A stretch of DNA of 64,000 nt from Paenibacillus sp. SC116 (GTDB lineage Bacteria > Bacillota > Bacilli > Paenibacillales > Paenibacillaceae), in NCBI RefSeq assembly GCF_024733555.1, contig NZ_JANIOF010000001.1, forward strand, positions 2,290,777 to 2,354,776, written 5' to 3'. The translations under genes and the position numbers were made by a program. This document shows, in pieces, positions 1-9,974 of the stretch (the first letter of the stretch is position 1; the number at the start of each line of letters is the position of its first letter). The notes beneath the pieces were generated by a model, which saw nothing but the letters and a program-made list of their open reading frames with translations, had not been told where the DNA came from and did no database searches.

Positions 1-1217
1 GGAAGTTTGAATTGAACGCTATCCTTCAAATAAGGAATAAGCAGCGCTTGCTCATCTGTTACCGATACACTCGGACGACGTAAATCACCCGCGGCTTTAT
101 TGTAAACAGATTCTGCAAACACCGTCCATTGAGCTCTGCCTTCTTTAGGCTTCACAGTTAAATATTCATAGTCGTTCTTCCTGTACTCGATCCCTTTCAT
201 TTTAAGCAAAGATTCAATCTCTGTAAGATGAGTCTGCTCCATCTGATTGCCTTGCTTGCTCACATAATTCAAGTCATAAACATGTGACTGCACGAGCTCA
301 TCCTCAATTACCGCGAACGAAGCCAATGTGCCAACTGCGCAAAAAGCAACGGTAGACACAATGCAGACCATGAAGAACATACGTGCATTGTCCTTCATCC
401 GATAGGCAAGATCAGAAATGGTCAGCATATTCGTTTTGTATAAAAACAGTCTGTCATTGCGTTTTAACAGATGAACAAGGAACACACTTAACTGCGTGAA
501 CAAAAAATACGATCCGATAATTGTCATCAGTACAACTGGAAGCATGAGATAACCGATCGTACCTGCGGTCGCCATATATGACAACACATAAGAAGCAACG
601 AGTAACAGCACCGCCAACAACGATAATAGTAGAGATGCCTTCGGCTCTGGCTTAGGCTTGTTCGTCCCTTGCAGCAGCTGCTGCACCTTACTCTTGCTCA
701 CCATAAACTGCGTTAAAAATGATATCACGAAAAACAAGACAACAAATGAACCAGCTGTCATGACCAACGCCGACATAGAAATATGATAAGGCAGCTCAAT
801 GCCTATTGCGCTTCCTCCTATCACAAAGCCTACTTTAGCAAGAAGCAGCCCTGAACCGATACCTGTCACAATTGCACCGAATCCGATAATCATATTTTCT
901 AAAAAAATAAGTCGATTCAATTGACGCGGTGACATGCCATGTATCATCAACACGCCAAATTCATGCTGTCTCGCCTTCAAAAATGCCCCTACGGAATAAA
1001 GGATAAAGAAGAACGAGAACACGTACACAATCCATTTCGCTATCCCCATCGCCAGAATAGGCAACATGTGAGAAATCCCGTCTTTCATCGCAGGATGGGA
1101 AGCAATAACTGAATAAATGAAGAAAATCATTACCGAAAAAGAACTGCTTAAAAAATAAGCGGCGTACGTACGTTTATTGCGAAACACATTATTAAACGCG
1201 AACTGTCGAAAATTCAC
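1..1217 (-). CDS. BceB/FtsX-type ABC transporter permease, partial
   Basis: Membrane permease of an antimicrobial-peptide-type ABC exporter. The frame starts with GTG at 1217, 8 bases after GGAGG, overlaps the end of the ATPase gene by 26 bases and stays open to the window edge, so the C-terminus is missing. The visible product of about 405 residues begins with the amphipathic segment and first membrane helix typical of the family (VNFRQFAFNNVFRNKRTYA), followed by a helical FtsX-like block with the motif LKARQHEFGVL, further helices and the start of a large extracellular domain. The BceAB-type assignment rests on the paired ATPase and this layout. A two-component BceRS pair, usual beside such genes, is not in the window. 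Confidence 0.85.
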   Translation of the reverse strand, partial: MNFRQFAFNNVFRNKRTYAAYFLSSSFSVMIFFIYSVIASHPAMKDGISHMLPILAMGIAKWIVYVFSFFFILYSVGAFLKARQHEFGVLMIHGMSPRQLNRLIFLENMIIGFGAIVTGIGSGLLLAKVGFVIGGSAIGIELPYHISMSALVMTAGSFVVLFFVISFLTQFMVSKSKVQQLLQGTNKPKPEPKASLLLSLLAVLLLVASYVLSYMATAGTIGYLMLPVVLMTIIGSYFLFTQLSVFLVHLLKRNDRLFLYKTNMLTISDLAYRMKDNARMFFMVCIVSTVAFCAVGTLASFAVIEDELVQSHVYDLNYVSKQGNQMEQTHLTEIESLLKMKGIEYRKNDYEYLTVKPKEGRAQWTVFAESVYNKAAGDLRRPSVSVTDEQALLIPYLKDSVQFKL

Positions 1218-1968
1218 GCTCGTCACCTCCAAGCGACGCTAACTCATCCATAATGTGCTGGAAAAATACATTCCGGTTGCCGCCCCCCGAAATCTCATTA
1301 TAGAAGCCTCCATCTTTCATAAAGACAACTCGATCACAGTAGCTCGCTGCATAGGCATCATGGGTTACCATCATCATCGTCGTACCATCTTTCTTGTTAA
1401 TGTTGTCTAATGTCTCCATCACGTCACGTGAAGCTTTGGAATCCAAGTTGCCTGTCGGCTCGTCTGCCAACAATAGTCTAGGACGATGAATGATCGCGCG
1501 AGCAATCGCCGTTCGCTGCATTTGCCCACCAGATATTTCATAAGTACGCTTATCCAAAATGGATGCAATGCCTAGTCTCTCAGCCAATGCTTGCGCATCC
1601 TGCTTCATTTTACGAATGCTTACGCCTTCAAGCGTCAGCGGAAGCATAATATTTTCTTGAACCGTTAAAGTATGAAGCAAGTTAAAGTGTTGAAATACAA
1701 AACCGAGCTCACGACGGCGAAATACAGCCAACTTTTCCTTTTTAAGCTGGTGTGGATTCATACCATGAATAAGCACTTCCCCGCTAGTTGGAGAATCAAT
1801 CGTAGAAATAATATTGAGAAAGGTTGTTTTCCCTGAACCAGAAGGCCCCATAATACCTACAAATTCTCCCTCTTGTATCGTTAAATTGGTGTTGCGGAGC
1901 ACCTGCGTAGATACTCTGCCCTCATACGTTTTTTCTACATGTTTAACCGTTAATAGTTCGGATGCCAT
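1192..1968 (-). CDS. BceA-type ABC transporter ATPase
   Basis: Cytoplasmic ATP-binding subunit (258 aa) that powers the permease encoded just downstream. Walker A is GPSGSGKTT near residues 41-49, the Q-loop is in FVFQHFNLL, the signature motif is SGGQMQR, Walker B is LLLADEPTGNLDS and the switch histidine is in VTHD. This is the MacB/LolD/BceA subgroup, in which ATPases pair with FtsX-type permeases for peptide-antibiotic resistance or cell-envelope sensing. The C-terminus is slightly longer than in most family members (typically 220-255 aa). The stop overlaps the permease start, consistent with translational coupling. The substrate cannot be told from sequence. Confidence 0.92.
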   Translation of the reverse strand: MASELLTVKHVEKTYEGRVSTQVLRNTNLTIQEGEFVGIMGPSGSGKTTFLNIISTIDSPTSGEVLIHGMNPHQLKKEKLAVFRRRELGFVFQHFNLLHTLTVQENIMLPLTLEGVSIRKMKQDAQALAERLGIASILDKRTYEISGGQMQRTAIARAIIHRPRLLLADEPTGNLDSKASRDVMETLDNINKKDGTTMMMVTHDAYAASYCDRVVFMKDGGFYNEISGGGNRNVFFQHIMDELASLGGDEREFSTVRV

Positions 1969-2235
1969 CCGTAATCAACCCCTACTACATAATTGTTGGA
2001 ATTGCTTCGTTTCAGCCTTGTTGCATCCAGCATACGAAATATGGAAACTTAATGCCGTTGATTTCCCTTTCAAGTTCCTTACACTTTTGTCACGTTGCTC
2101 TTGATGCATAAGCAAACCAACTTCCCCAAATACTAGCTGAGACCAATAAAAGCTCAACTGAGCACATGAAAGACCTATTAAGCATGACAAAAGGGCTATG
2201 AACTATAACGCTTATTGGCAGAAAGGTTGTCAGGC

Positions 2236-3453
2236 ATGAACGTATGGGGATTAATCGGAATCGCAGGGCTATTACTAATCGGTTTTTTATGCTCGGAAAA
2301 TCGCAATCGAATTCATTGGCGTCCTGTTCTGATCGCGCTTGCGATCCAGATGCTGTTCGGGTTTATTGTGTTGAAATGGACAGCTGGAAGAAACGTACTT
2401 AAGGCTGTATCCAATGGGGTTTCCCAAGTAATTGCATATGCCAATGAAGGGATTGCATTTGTATTCGGCAGCGCGATACCGCCAGCGGGCCAAGGTTTCA
2501 TTTTTGCTTTCCAAGTACTTACGATTGTCATCTTCTTTTCTTCACTTATTGCAGTGCTGTACTATTTAGGCATCATGCAATGGATTATTCGCATTATCGG
2601 CGGGGGCTTAAGCAAAGCGCTTGGTACGAGCAAGCCTGAGTCGTTATCCGCTACGGCCAACATTTTTGTCGGTATGGTCGAAGCACCGTTGCTTGTGAAA
2701 CCTTATTTAAGTAGTATGACTCGATCTGAGTTATTTACCGTTATGACTGGCGGAATGGCTTCTGTATCAGGCTCGGTCTTGGCGGGCTACGCTTTGATGG
2801 GGGTTCCTTTAGAGTACCTAATCGCAGCCAGTTTCATGTCAGCTCCAGCAGGCATATTAGTGTCTAAGCTGCTTATCCCTGAAACAGAGGCTTATCATCA
2901 TCATGAAAAACAAGAAGAAAGTGTGAATGAAAAAACCGCTAATGTCATTGATGCAGCTGCCGCCGGCGCGGTTGAAGGACTTCACATCGCATTGGCTGTC
3001 GGCGCTACTTTAATTGCTTTTATTGGATTAATAGCATTGTTAAATGGCCTGCTTAGTGGAATCGGGGGTTGGTTTGGCTTAGCAAATCTTACACTACACA
3101 GTATATTAGGATGGATTTTCTCGCCTATCGCCTACTTAATTGGTATTCCATGGTCAGAGGCTTCTATAGCAGGCAGCTTAATTGGGCAAAAAGTTGTCGT
3201 TAACGAGTTCGTTGCATTTTCTGAGCTCGGAAAAATAATTGATCAAATCTCCGCTCGCACGTTAATGATTACGAGCTTTGCCTTATGCGGCTTCGCTAAC
3301 CTAAGCTCTATCGCGATCCAAATTAGCGGTCTCTCCTCAATGGCACCGGATCGTAGAACACAGATAACAAAGCTAGGAATGAAAGCCGTGCTTGGCGGAA
3401 CATTGGCCAACTTAATTAGTGCTGCAATTGCCGGATTGTTCTTCGCAGGCTAA
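2236..3453 (+). CDS. nupC: NupC-type concentrative nucleoside transporter
   Basis: Cation-coupled nucleoside uptake permease of the CNT family, 405 aa from ATG 2236, which sits 9 bases after AAAGG. An upstream in-frame TTG at 2215 lacks a ribosome site and would add a polar tail not seen in the family. Expected features are present: N-terminal membrane helices, the gate domain with STATNIFVG-like sequence (SATANIFVGMVEAPLLVKPY), the MTGGMASVSGSVLAGY stretch and the C-terminal GFANLSSIAIQ segment. These are hallmark CNT nucleoside-binding and helix-hairpin motifs. The gene stands alone, divergent from the ABC transporter genes. A terminator hairpin lies 30 bases downstream. Confidence 0.93.
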   Translation: MNVWGLIGIAGLLLIGFLCSENRNRIHWRPVLIALAIQMLFGFIVLKWTAGRNVLKAVSNGVSQVIAYANEGIAFVFGSAIPPAGQGFIFAFQVLTIVIFFSSLIAVLYYLGIMQWIIRIIGGGLSKALGTSKPESLSATANIFVGMVEAPLLVKPYLSSMTRSELFTVMTGGMASVSGSVLAGYALMGVPLEYLIAASFMSAPAGILVSKLLIPETEAYHHHEKQEESVNEKTANVIDAAAAGAVEGLHIALAVGATLIAFIGLIALLNGLLSGIGGWFGLANLTLHSILGWIFSPIAYLIGIPWSEASIAGSLIGQKVVVNEFVAFSELGKIIDQISARTLMITSFALCGFANLSSIAIQISGLSSMAPDRRTQITKLGMKAVLGGTLANLISAAIAGLFFAG

Positions 3454-3476
3454 CCATTTCAATCAACTCTATAAAT

Positions 3477-3515
3477 AAAAAACAGCCCGGTTCTCCTATA
3501 GGAGCTTCCGGGCTG
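3477..3515 (-). terminator. bidirectional intrinsic terminator between nupC and the chemoreceptor gene
   Basis: The arms CAGCCCGG (3483-3490) and CCGGGCTG (3508-3515) enclose a second small palindrome CTCCTATAGGAG. On the minus strand the stem is followed by a T-rich run, making it the likely terminator of the chemoreceptor gene; it also lies at the right distance to end nupC. Confidence 0.85.
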
Positions 3516-3542
3516 ATTTGCATTTCACTCATCACCTTATTA

Positions 3543-5684
3543 TTAAAGATGGCAAACCTGATCTTCGTCTGAATGATACTGGAATTGCGACAATGACTGC
3601 TGCAGCTCATTGGATACCGATTCAAGCTGGTTCGACAAGCCGATCAGCTGCTTGGATACGTTAAGCTGCTCCTGACTAAGTGATGCCACTTCTTCAGACG
3701 TAGCAGAAGACTCTTCCGATACAGCACTTACATTGCTCATCGCATCAACGATTACGCTTTGTACACGATGGAGTTCTTCAACAGATTGACCCACTTCATC
3801 TAAATGCACATTCATATCCGTCATGCGTTGACCCACTTGCTTGAAGATTTCATCCGTTTCTTGAACCGCTTCCTTCTGCAACTGGAATGTTGGAAATGCT
3901 TCATGCAGCGTTTCAACAGTGTCCTTCATCTCTTGTTCAATCCGCTGTGTAATATCCGCAACCATATTTATAGATTGTCTAGACTGGTCCGCCAAGTTAT
4001 GAATTTCATCCGCTACAACTCTAAAGCCTCGGCCCGCCGCACCTGCACGAGCTGCCTCAATCGTTGCATTCAATGATAATATATTCGTTTGCTTCGTCAT
4101 ATCTTGAAGCACCTTCAACACATTGCGTATCGATGCAGTACTGCTGCTTAATTCATTCACTCGATTCGTCAACAAACGGATCGTATCTTCTACCGCATCC
4201 GTACGTTCCTTAAGTGAGGACATATAAGATGTACCCAGTCGACTCGATTGTTGCACAAGGCTTGCAGACTGCTCCATCTTCTCATTCGCATGAACGACGA
4301 GCTGTGTTTGCGCTGCCATCTGTTGCGTGAGATCATGTCCACGTTCTGCTTCAGAGGCTAGACTCAACGCCCCTTTCGCAATTTCTTCCGTAGCTAATGC
4401 AATTTCTTCAGCGGCAATCCCAGTGCTCTTGGATGCATTCGTCAACTGCTGAGCGGTATCCAATACATGACGAGCGCTGCTGTCCGTTCGCTTCATGAGC
4501 TGTGTAATCTGTTCCATCATTTGATTGAATCCACCGGAAAGCTCACCGATCTCATCTTTGGAGTTTACAGTTGCACGAACGGTAAGCTGGCCGTCTGCCG
4601 CTCGACTCATCAAGTTGCGCAGCACAGTGAGCGGTGAAGCAATCATACGTGTAGCAGCGAAGCCAATAACCATTGCAAATATAGCAGCTACGATAATACT
4701 GACGAAGGTGACGATGAGAATGACCTCTGCATCTTCAACCAGCACATCCACTGGAATCGTTCCAATAGCTGTCCATTTGTTCTCCTTCGACTCATGATAT
4801 ACCTTCAGTACATCCGTGTTGTCGCTAGAAAGAACATGTTCCGTGCCCGACCACTTCTCTTGCTCTTTGTCTGCTGGTACGATCCATTCTGGAGCAGGCT
4901 TTGTTACCAATGCCGCGTCCGGATGATAAATAAATTGTCCATTGCGATTCACAAGCGATACGCTCGTGCCTTCACCCATATTAATCGTATTGAACATTTC
5001 AGCAAGCGATTGCATATGTATCTCAACAACAACGACAAACTTCTGCTGCTTCGCGAATAAATCCGTCATCAAGCGAGAAACAACAATTGTCGGCTCATGA
5101 GATTTGTTTACACCTGTTAGCAGCGTATCTGACCAAACCGCTCGACCCTGATTTTTCACGACTTGCTGCATCCAGGCTGAATTTTTGACCTCATCCGACA
5201 GCTGCACCGTCGTTTCCGTAGAGAATGCTTTGTCATTAGTTCCAACAGGAATCAAGTAAATATCCTCAAGTGCATCATGACCCGCTGTATAACCTTGCAG
5301 CGTTTCGCGAATATTGTTCATAGCAGAAACTTGATCGTAGGAATGCGGAGGTGCAGACAAATAGGTCTTAATCCAATCTGTTAAGTTAGGATCAACCATA
5401 ATCTGCATACTCATTTTGGAATACGTATTGAGAACGACATCCATTTTTTCTACCGCTTGCGTAATTGTCTGGTAGCTCGTTTCAGACACTTTTTGCTCAA
5501 TAGCCTGTCTGGAAACATAGTATGATACAATGCCGACTGAACTTACGAATACAATAATACTGATGACAAACATGAGAAAAAGCCTAGTTCCTACAGACCT
5601 TGAGGGACGATATTTCGCATAAGAGGCACGCGGCCTAAGCTTAATGCCCTGCATCATTCGTCGCAACATGGAAACGAATTTCAT
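3543..5684 (-). CDS. methyl-accepting chemotaxis protein (dCache sensor)
   Basis: Transmembrane chemoreceptor of 713 aa. It has a basic N-terminal tail, a first membrane helix near residues 32-54, an extracellular sensor of about 265 residues consistent with a double Cache domain, a second helix near 322-348 ([20 protein letters not shown]), a HAMP linker and a long coiled-coil signalling domain. The hairpin tip is the conserved stretch [16 protein letters not shown] followed by [15 protein letters not shown], which contacts CheA and CheW. Start ATG 5684 follows AGGGAG. Cache receptors commonly bind small metabolites; the ligand is unknown. Single-gene unit with its own terminator. Confidence 0.95.
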   Translation of the reverse strand: MKFVSMLRRMMQGIKLRPRASYAKYRPSRSVGTRLFLMFVISIIVFVSSVGIVSYYVSRQAIEQKVSETSYQTITQAVEKMDVVLNTYSKMSMQIMVDPNLTDWIKTYLSAPPHSYDQVSAMNNIRETLQGYTAGHDALEDIYLIPVGTNDKAFSTETTVQLSDEVKNSAWMQQVVKNQGRAVWSDTLLTGVNKSHEPTIVVSRLMTDLFAKQQKFVVVVEIHMQSLAEMFNTINMGEGTSVSLVNRNGQFIYHPDAALVTKPAPEWIVPADKEQEKWSGTEHVLSSDNTDVLKVYHESKENKWTAIGTIPVDVLVEDAEVILIVTFVSIIVAAIFAMVIGFAATRMIASPLTVLRNLMSRAADGQLTVRATVNSKDEIGELSGGFNQMMEQITQLMKRTDSSARHVLDTAQQLTNASKSTGIAAEEIALATEEIAKGALSLASEAERGHDLTQQMAAQTQLVVHANEKMEQSASLVQQSSRLGTSYMSSLKERTDAVEDTIRLLTNRVNELSSSTASIRNVLKVLQDMTKQTNILSLNATIEAARAGAAGRGFRVVADEIHNLADQSRQSINMVADITQRIEQEMKDTVETLHEAFPTFQLQKEAVQETDEIFKQVGQRMTDMNVHLDEVGQSVEELHRVQSVIVDAMSNVSAVSEESSATSEEVASLSQEQLNVSKQLIGLSNQLESVSNELQQSLSQFQYHSDEDQVCHL

Positions 5685-5883
5685 AGTGTTACATCTCCCT
5701 TAACTATGTATAGGTTCCTATCCAACTATGTCGTTATCGATATCTGCAATGATTCTCTTGCACTATATATCGGTTTTTCTTAGCAATAAATGTATGTATA
5801 CAAGCATTATATATTCGCAATCCAGATCGCCAACCTTGTCCATTATTTCAGCTGGACAAGGTGTTCATCGTATGTCTTTTGTA

Positions 5884-6177
5884 CTAGGATTGCGCGGCTA
5901 GTTCACGATCAAAGGCTTCTACCATATTCACTTCAGCAACTTCTACCTCACGGTAAAATTGAAAATCAGGATGCTCTTCGACTAATTTACTACGAGCCTC
6001 CTCACCAACCTGTTGTGTAGTAATAGGCTCATCAGAACCAATGACGACTTGATCGACACGTTCGATCTCTTTATGGTCAAAATCAACAACACGAGTAGTC
6101 ACATCAGCAATATGCAAATATCGACCAGGATGATATCCTACGTGTTTGAATTCTTTTTTAATAGCAGTGTACTCCAT
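5884..6177 (-). CDS. small hypothetical protein
   Basis: I do not recognise this 97-residue protein. ATG 6177 is chosen because AAAGGAG lies about 11 bases upstream; a longer in-frame version from 6213 lacks a ribosome site. The product is soluble and acidic, starts MEYTAIKKEFKHVGYHPGRY and is rich in Val, Glu and Asp, without cysteine pairs or membrane helices. It stands alone between the chemoreceptor gene and an intergenic region. An inverted repeat CCTTGTCC/GGACAAGG at 5834-5861 lies just downstream but lacks a T-run, so its role as terminator is doubtful. Confidence 0.65.
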   Translation of the reverse strand: MEYTAIKKEFKHVGYHPGRYLHIADVTTRVVDFDHKEIERVDQVVIGSDEPITTQQVGEEARSKLVEEHPDFQFYREVEVAEVNMVEAFDRELAAQS

Positions 6178-6354
6178 AATCTCTGCCACTCCTTTTCCAT
6201 TTCTGTATTTCATATATTTCTATATTTCTTTATACAACATCCTCTGCTTAATATCTATGATTTATACGATTATTGTAAATACATTCATATGAATTTCATG
6301 CATGATCTCGACATCGTCGTAAATATATGCTCGATTATTTTGAAATAAATATGC

Positions 6355-6387
6355 AAAAAAGCGCATTTGCTCCTCAACAAATGCGCT
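6355..6387 (-). terminator. intrinsic terminator
   Basis: Perfect 10-bp stem AGCGCATTTG/CAAATGCGCT with an 8-base loop, followed on the minus strand by TTTTTTGCAT. It ends transcription coming from the hydrolase gene or from the candidate RNA. Confidence 0.9.
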
Positions 6388-6530
6388 TTCGCTGCCGTGT
6401 GTTTCTTCATTCGATATCGGGGGATACGAACGTGTTAACACACATTTGAGTAGGTCACCTGTCCTGCCGGAAATAAGACAGTGCTGAATTAACATTCAGC
6501 AACCCCACCTATTATTTTGCCCTAATATTT
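6355..6530 (-). ncRNA. candidate structured RNA or long 3'UTR downstream of the hydrolase gene
   Basis: Read on the minus strand, this interval folds into consecutive hairpins: GCTGAAT/ATTCAGC, CTGTC/GACAG, an outer stem GTGTGTT/AACACAC enclosing TTCGTATC/GATATCGAA, and finally a terminator with stem AGCGCATTTG/CAAATGCGCT and six Ts. An open frame covering it (6262-6495) reads through the terminator and is not credible. I do not recognise a known riboswitch or 6S RNA, and no strong promoter is evident, so it may be either an independent RNA or the 3' end of the hydrolase mRNA. Confidence 0.4.
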
Positions 6531-6578
6531 ACCTGTGCTAAAAGTAGACAAATTAAAGTTTCTATGGACAAATTATAG

Positions 6579-7376
6579 CTAACTTGCTTCTGACTGTAAA
6601 AAACGGATGATCTCGTCCAAAAGCAGTACAGCATGCTCGGATTGACTAAACACATGATCAGCTCGATCAATCCATATGAGGCGCGATTCACTTAAATGGT
6701 TATGCAGCCTATGAGATAAATAAGGCGGTACTACACTATCATTTGTACCATGCACGATAAGCGTAGGTGTACAAATTTGTGCAGCAGCATCGTGGACACG
6801 TAGTGCAGCACGGTCATCAAAGAAGTTCTGACTGATCTGCTGTCCATGCAATTCCACCCATCCTTGCTGCAGCAGATGATGCAATTTCTCGCCTTGCAAT
6901 TCACGCGCAAGTAAGTCTTGAAAACCAACAGCTGGACACAACAGCAGCAAGTGCTCCAACTCGTCACCAAGCTGTTCGGCTGCTAACAGTGAAACAACTC
7001 CGCCAAGACTAAACCCAAGCAAACTAACCCGCTTCGGATCAATTCCTTCCATTACCTGAACGGCATCCCATACCGCCAGCATGTCCTGCACTTCCGTAGA
7101 AACGGTCATGTCTACGAACTCGCCATCGCTTTCACCACTGCCTGCGAAATCGAATCGAATGGTCGCATAGCCCCACTTGGCCAATTCATCGCTCAACCGC
7201 TTGAACATGAAGTTAGCTTCCGCCTTATGTCCCGTGAATCCATGACCGAATATAATGGCAGGAACGAAATGATCGGTTACTGGCATGGTGACGATACCTC
7301 GTAGAGTCAAATGCTCGCGGCTCCATTCTAATGTATGCTTGCGAATCGAATACGCACTTTGATTACTTTCATTCAT
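6579..7376 (-). CDS. alpha/beta hydrolase (esterase-like)
   Basis: Cytoplasmic serine hydrolase of 265 aa. The oxyanion-hole motif HGFTGHK is near residue 45, the nucleophile elbow GFSLGG holds the catalytic serine near residue 122, the acid is probably in HGTNDSVV and the histidine in RADHVFS near the C-terminus. The arrangement matches small cinnamoyl/feruloyl-type esterases and dienelactone-hydrolase relatives, but the substrate is not determinable. No signal peptide is visible. ATG 7376 follows AAGGAG by a good spacing. It may be cotranscribed with the MFS transporter gene 34 bases upstream. Confidence 0.88.
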   Translation of the reverse strand: MNESNQSAYSIRKHTLEWSREHLTLRGIVTMPVTDHFVPAIIFGHGFTGHKAEANFMFKRLSDELAKWGYATIRFDFAGSGESDGEFVDMTVSTEVQDMLAVWDAVQVMEGIDPKRVSLLGFSLGGVVSLLAAEQLGDELEHLLLLCPAVGFQDLLARELQGEKLHHLLQQGWVELHGQQISQNFFDDRAALRVHDAAAQICTPTLIVHGTNDSVVPPYLSHRLHNHLSESRLIWIDRADHVFSQSEHAVLLLDEIIRFLQSEAS

Positions 7377-7410
7377 CGTTTACCACACTCCTTATCTTAT
7401 TTCAACCAGA

Positions 7411-8697
7411 TCATTTAGCAACATAAGCACGCTCTAGCCGTTCGGCCCATAGGAAAATGCCAATCGAGATCATAAGCAACCATCCGCCTGTAACAAACAA
7501 GCCCTCCAAACCATAGTGATGATACAAATACGCCCCAATAACACTCCCTGTTACCGCTGCACCAATACTCATGATCATCTGCAGCACTGCCTGACCGCTG
7601 GCACGAAACTTATCCGGTATCGTTTCCATCATATATTCCGCTACATAAATAAAGAAGAAAGCAATCGCGATCCCTTGCACAGCTTGCAACAGCATAACTA
7701 CGACCAGCGAATCCGTCCAAGCTAAAATGAATGATCGAATAGAGAAAATAACAGCTGAAATTGCAAGCATAGGCAATGGACGTAACCGATGACGACTTCG
7801 TCCAAGATAAAGAAAAATGGCTACCTCAACTGCCGCTGGCAGCATCCATCCTAAGCCTATATGAACGGAAGTACCATTCAGCTCACGTATAAGAAATCCA
7901 AAATATTGATCGTTAAATGAAAATGTCATCTGATAAACGATCATCGCAGCAATAAAGAACATAAACCTTGGTGTCATGATATAAGGAGCAAGATCGAGGA
8001 TACGTACTTCTTCTTTTGCTGTACCTTGTCCAATTTCCTGCTCCTTCTCCGATTTTTTCTCTTGTTCGCTATGTACATATTGAGGAGATCGAGGATCTCG
8101 AATCAAGCAAAGCGTTAGCCAAGTGCATCCAATTAAGCCAATGACAATCCATCCCATCGTTGACTCACCGGGAAGCAAGTCCAATATCCAGCCAATGATT
8201 CCAGCCGCAACAGCGAATCCCGCTGCCCCGAAGCCGCGTATCGTTGCAAACGTCTGATTCAGACGCCTAGCCGAGAGCATAACCATACTATCAGTCAAAG
8301 ACGACACCGGCGCCCATAAAAATTGAAACAACAGCACAAGCCCCATCATAAGCCACAACGATGAAACGTGAAAAATAAAGTAAATGACCACCATCAGCAA
8401 TAGCATAATCGTCATTAAAATCGATTTAATTCGCGATCGCTTGTCGCTGATTAGGCCAAACAAGAAACTCCCTATCATCCCTACAATAGGAAGCAGTGCA
8501 TTTTGCAGTCCATACATCGCATCCGTATAACCCGAATCTCGATAATATAATGGAAAGAATGATTGTATCGCGGCGGCTGGCGTGTAAATCATAAACATGT
8601 AAACACACAAATAGCGAAACTGCATGGTGCGAAAACGTTCCGCTCGATTCACTTGCGAATGCGCTGCTTTTGCACGTTGCGTGGACATATCAACCAT
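7411..8697 (-). CDS. MFS transporter (12 TM)
   Basis: Major-facilitator permease of 428 aa. ATG 8697 is preferred because GAGGAG lies 7 bases upstream; a longer start would cover this ribosome site. About twelve hydrophobic helices are visible, with the loop 2-3 motif GLISDKRSRIKS (a variant of the family G-x-L-x-D-R motif) and a long charged central loop rich in Glu and Lys near residues 205-230. It resembles the MFS_1-like/LacY-related branch of uncharacterised sugar or drug transporters. The substrate is unknown. It precedes the hydrolase gene in the same orientation, so the two may form an operon. Confidence 0.88.
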   Translation of the reverse strand: MVDMSTQRAKAAHSQVNRAERFRTMQFRYLCVYMFMIYTPAAAIQSFFPLYYRDSGYTDAMYGLQNALLPIVGMIGSFLFGLISDKRSRIKSILMTIMLLLMVVIYFIFHVSSLWLMMGLVLLFQFLWAPVSSLTDSMVMLSARRLNQTFATIRGFGAAGFAVAAGIIGWILDLLPGESTMGWIVIGLIGCTWLTLCLIRDPRSPQYVHSEQEKKSEKEQEIGQGTAKEEVRILDLAPYIMTPRFMFFIAAMIVYQMTFSFNDQYFGFLIRELNGTSVHIGLGWMLPAAVEVAIFLYLGRSRHRLRPLPMLAISAVIFSIRSFILAWTDSLVVVMLLQAVQGIAIAFFFIYVAEYMMETIPDKFRASGQAVLQMIMSIGAAVTGSVIGAYLYHHYGLEGLFVTGGWLLMISIGIFLWAERLERAYVAK

Positions 8698-8966
8698 TAG
8701 TAAGCTCCTCTCCTGAACTCCTATCTCCATTTCATTGTTCTATTGTTATTTTCTATATCTATATTTGCCCTAATGAATATGCACCCATATCTATTATTAC
8801 TCAGCTTTACTACTGTATCATATTTCTTCGATTTAAAAAGATTGGAAGCTGTACACTTCTTCCTGAAAATGTACTCTTTCCTCATCCCTTTATTTGCAGT
8901 ATACTTTTACATAATTAAATGAACAGGATTGATAAAAGAGCCCTGTTTGAACTTGTATATCACGAA

Positions 8967-8979
8967 AAACCCGAACAAT
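8967..8979 (+). promoter_or_regulatory. PurBox-like sequence before the xpt riboswitch
   Basis: AAACCCGAACAAT matches the Bacillus PurR box consensus AWWWCCGAACWWT at 12 of 13 positions. A second inverted box is only weakly matched upstream (GTTTGA near 8944), so PurR control is suggested rather than shown. Confidence 0.4.
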
Positions 8980-8985
8980 ATATTG

Positions 8986-9063
8986 TTAAACTCACGTATA
9001 TGTGCAGGAATTGGCCTGCATGTCTCTACCTGGTCACCGTAAATGATCGGACTACGGGGTTAA
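8986..9063 (+). promoter_or_regulatory. guanine riboswitch (purine aptamer)
   Basis: The segment matches the purine aptamer consensus. P2 is the hairpin around GCAGGAATTGGCCTGC, J2/3 is TCTCTACC, P3/L3 is CCTGGTCACCGTAAATGATC, and J3/1 is GGACTACG. The specificity base, equivalent to position 74 of the B. subtilis xpt aptamer, is C at 9052, indicating guanine/hypoxanthine rather than adenine. It is followed by an intrinsic terminator and then xpt, the classic transcription-off arrangement. Confidence 0.95.
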
Positions 9064-9207
9064 ACTTTCATGACATTTGCATCGCATATGTCGAGGTACA
9101 ACGATGAACTTCATGCAGAGGAATGGTTCCGATAACTGTACGCGTAAGGCGTATAGTCATCCCATTACTCGGTTGTTCATCTGTATGCTACGATTGAAAG
9201 TTCCCGC

Positions 9208-9252
9208 AGCCCGATAGACCGGCATATACGTGCCAGCGCTATCGGGCTTTTT
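9208..9252 (+). terminator. riboswitch expression-platform terminator
   Basis: Perfect 10-bp arms AGCCCGATAG (9208-9217) and CTATCGGGCT (9239-9248), followed by a T-run, lie between the guanine aptamer and xpt. Ligand binding is expected to favour this hairpin and shut off xpt-pbuX. Confidence 0.93.
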
Positions 9253-9283
9253 GTTATTGATACGTCCACAACGAGGAGGATAA

Positions 9284-9865
<582 letters not shown>

Positions 9866-9974
9866 GAGGAATCATTCTACCACTCTAGTTCTTAGCAGAA
9901 CCAGATTGTTATAAGGAATGGTTACAGGAAGTATTATATAAAATTAGCAGAGCGCCAAAGGAGAATTGTTCCTC

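Noticed and set aside
1975-2190. 71-codon open frame between the ABC ATPase and nupC genes
   Set aside because: No ribosome binding site and atypical composition; the interval looks like a control region.
5760-5800. Sigma-D-like promoter (CCGATAT) before the chemoreceptor gene
   Set aside because: CCGATAT is there on the minus strand, but no TAAA box lies 15 bases upstream.
6262-6495. 77-codon open frame on the minus strand
   Set aside because: It reads through a strong terminator hairpin with its T-run, has no ribosome site and codes for a sequence without domain character.
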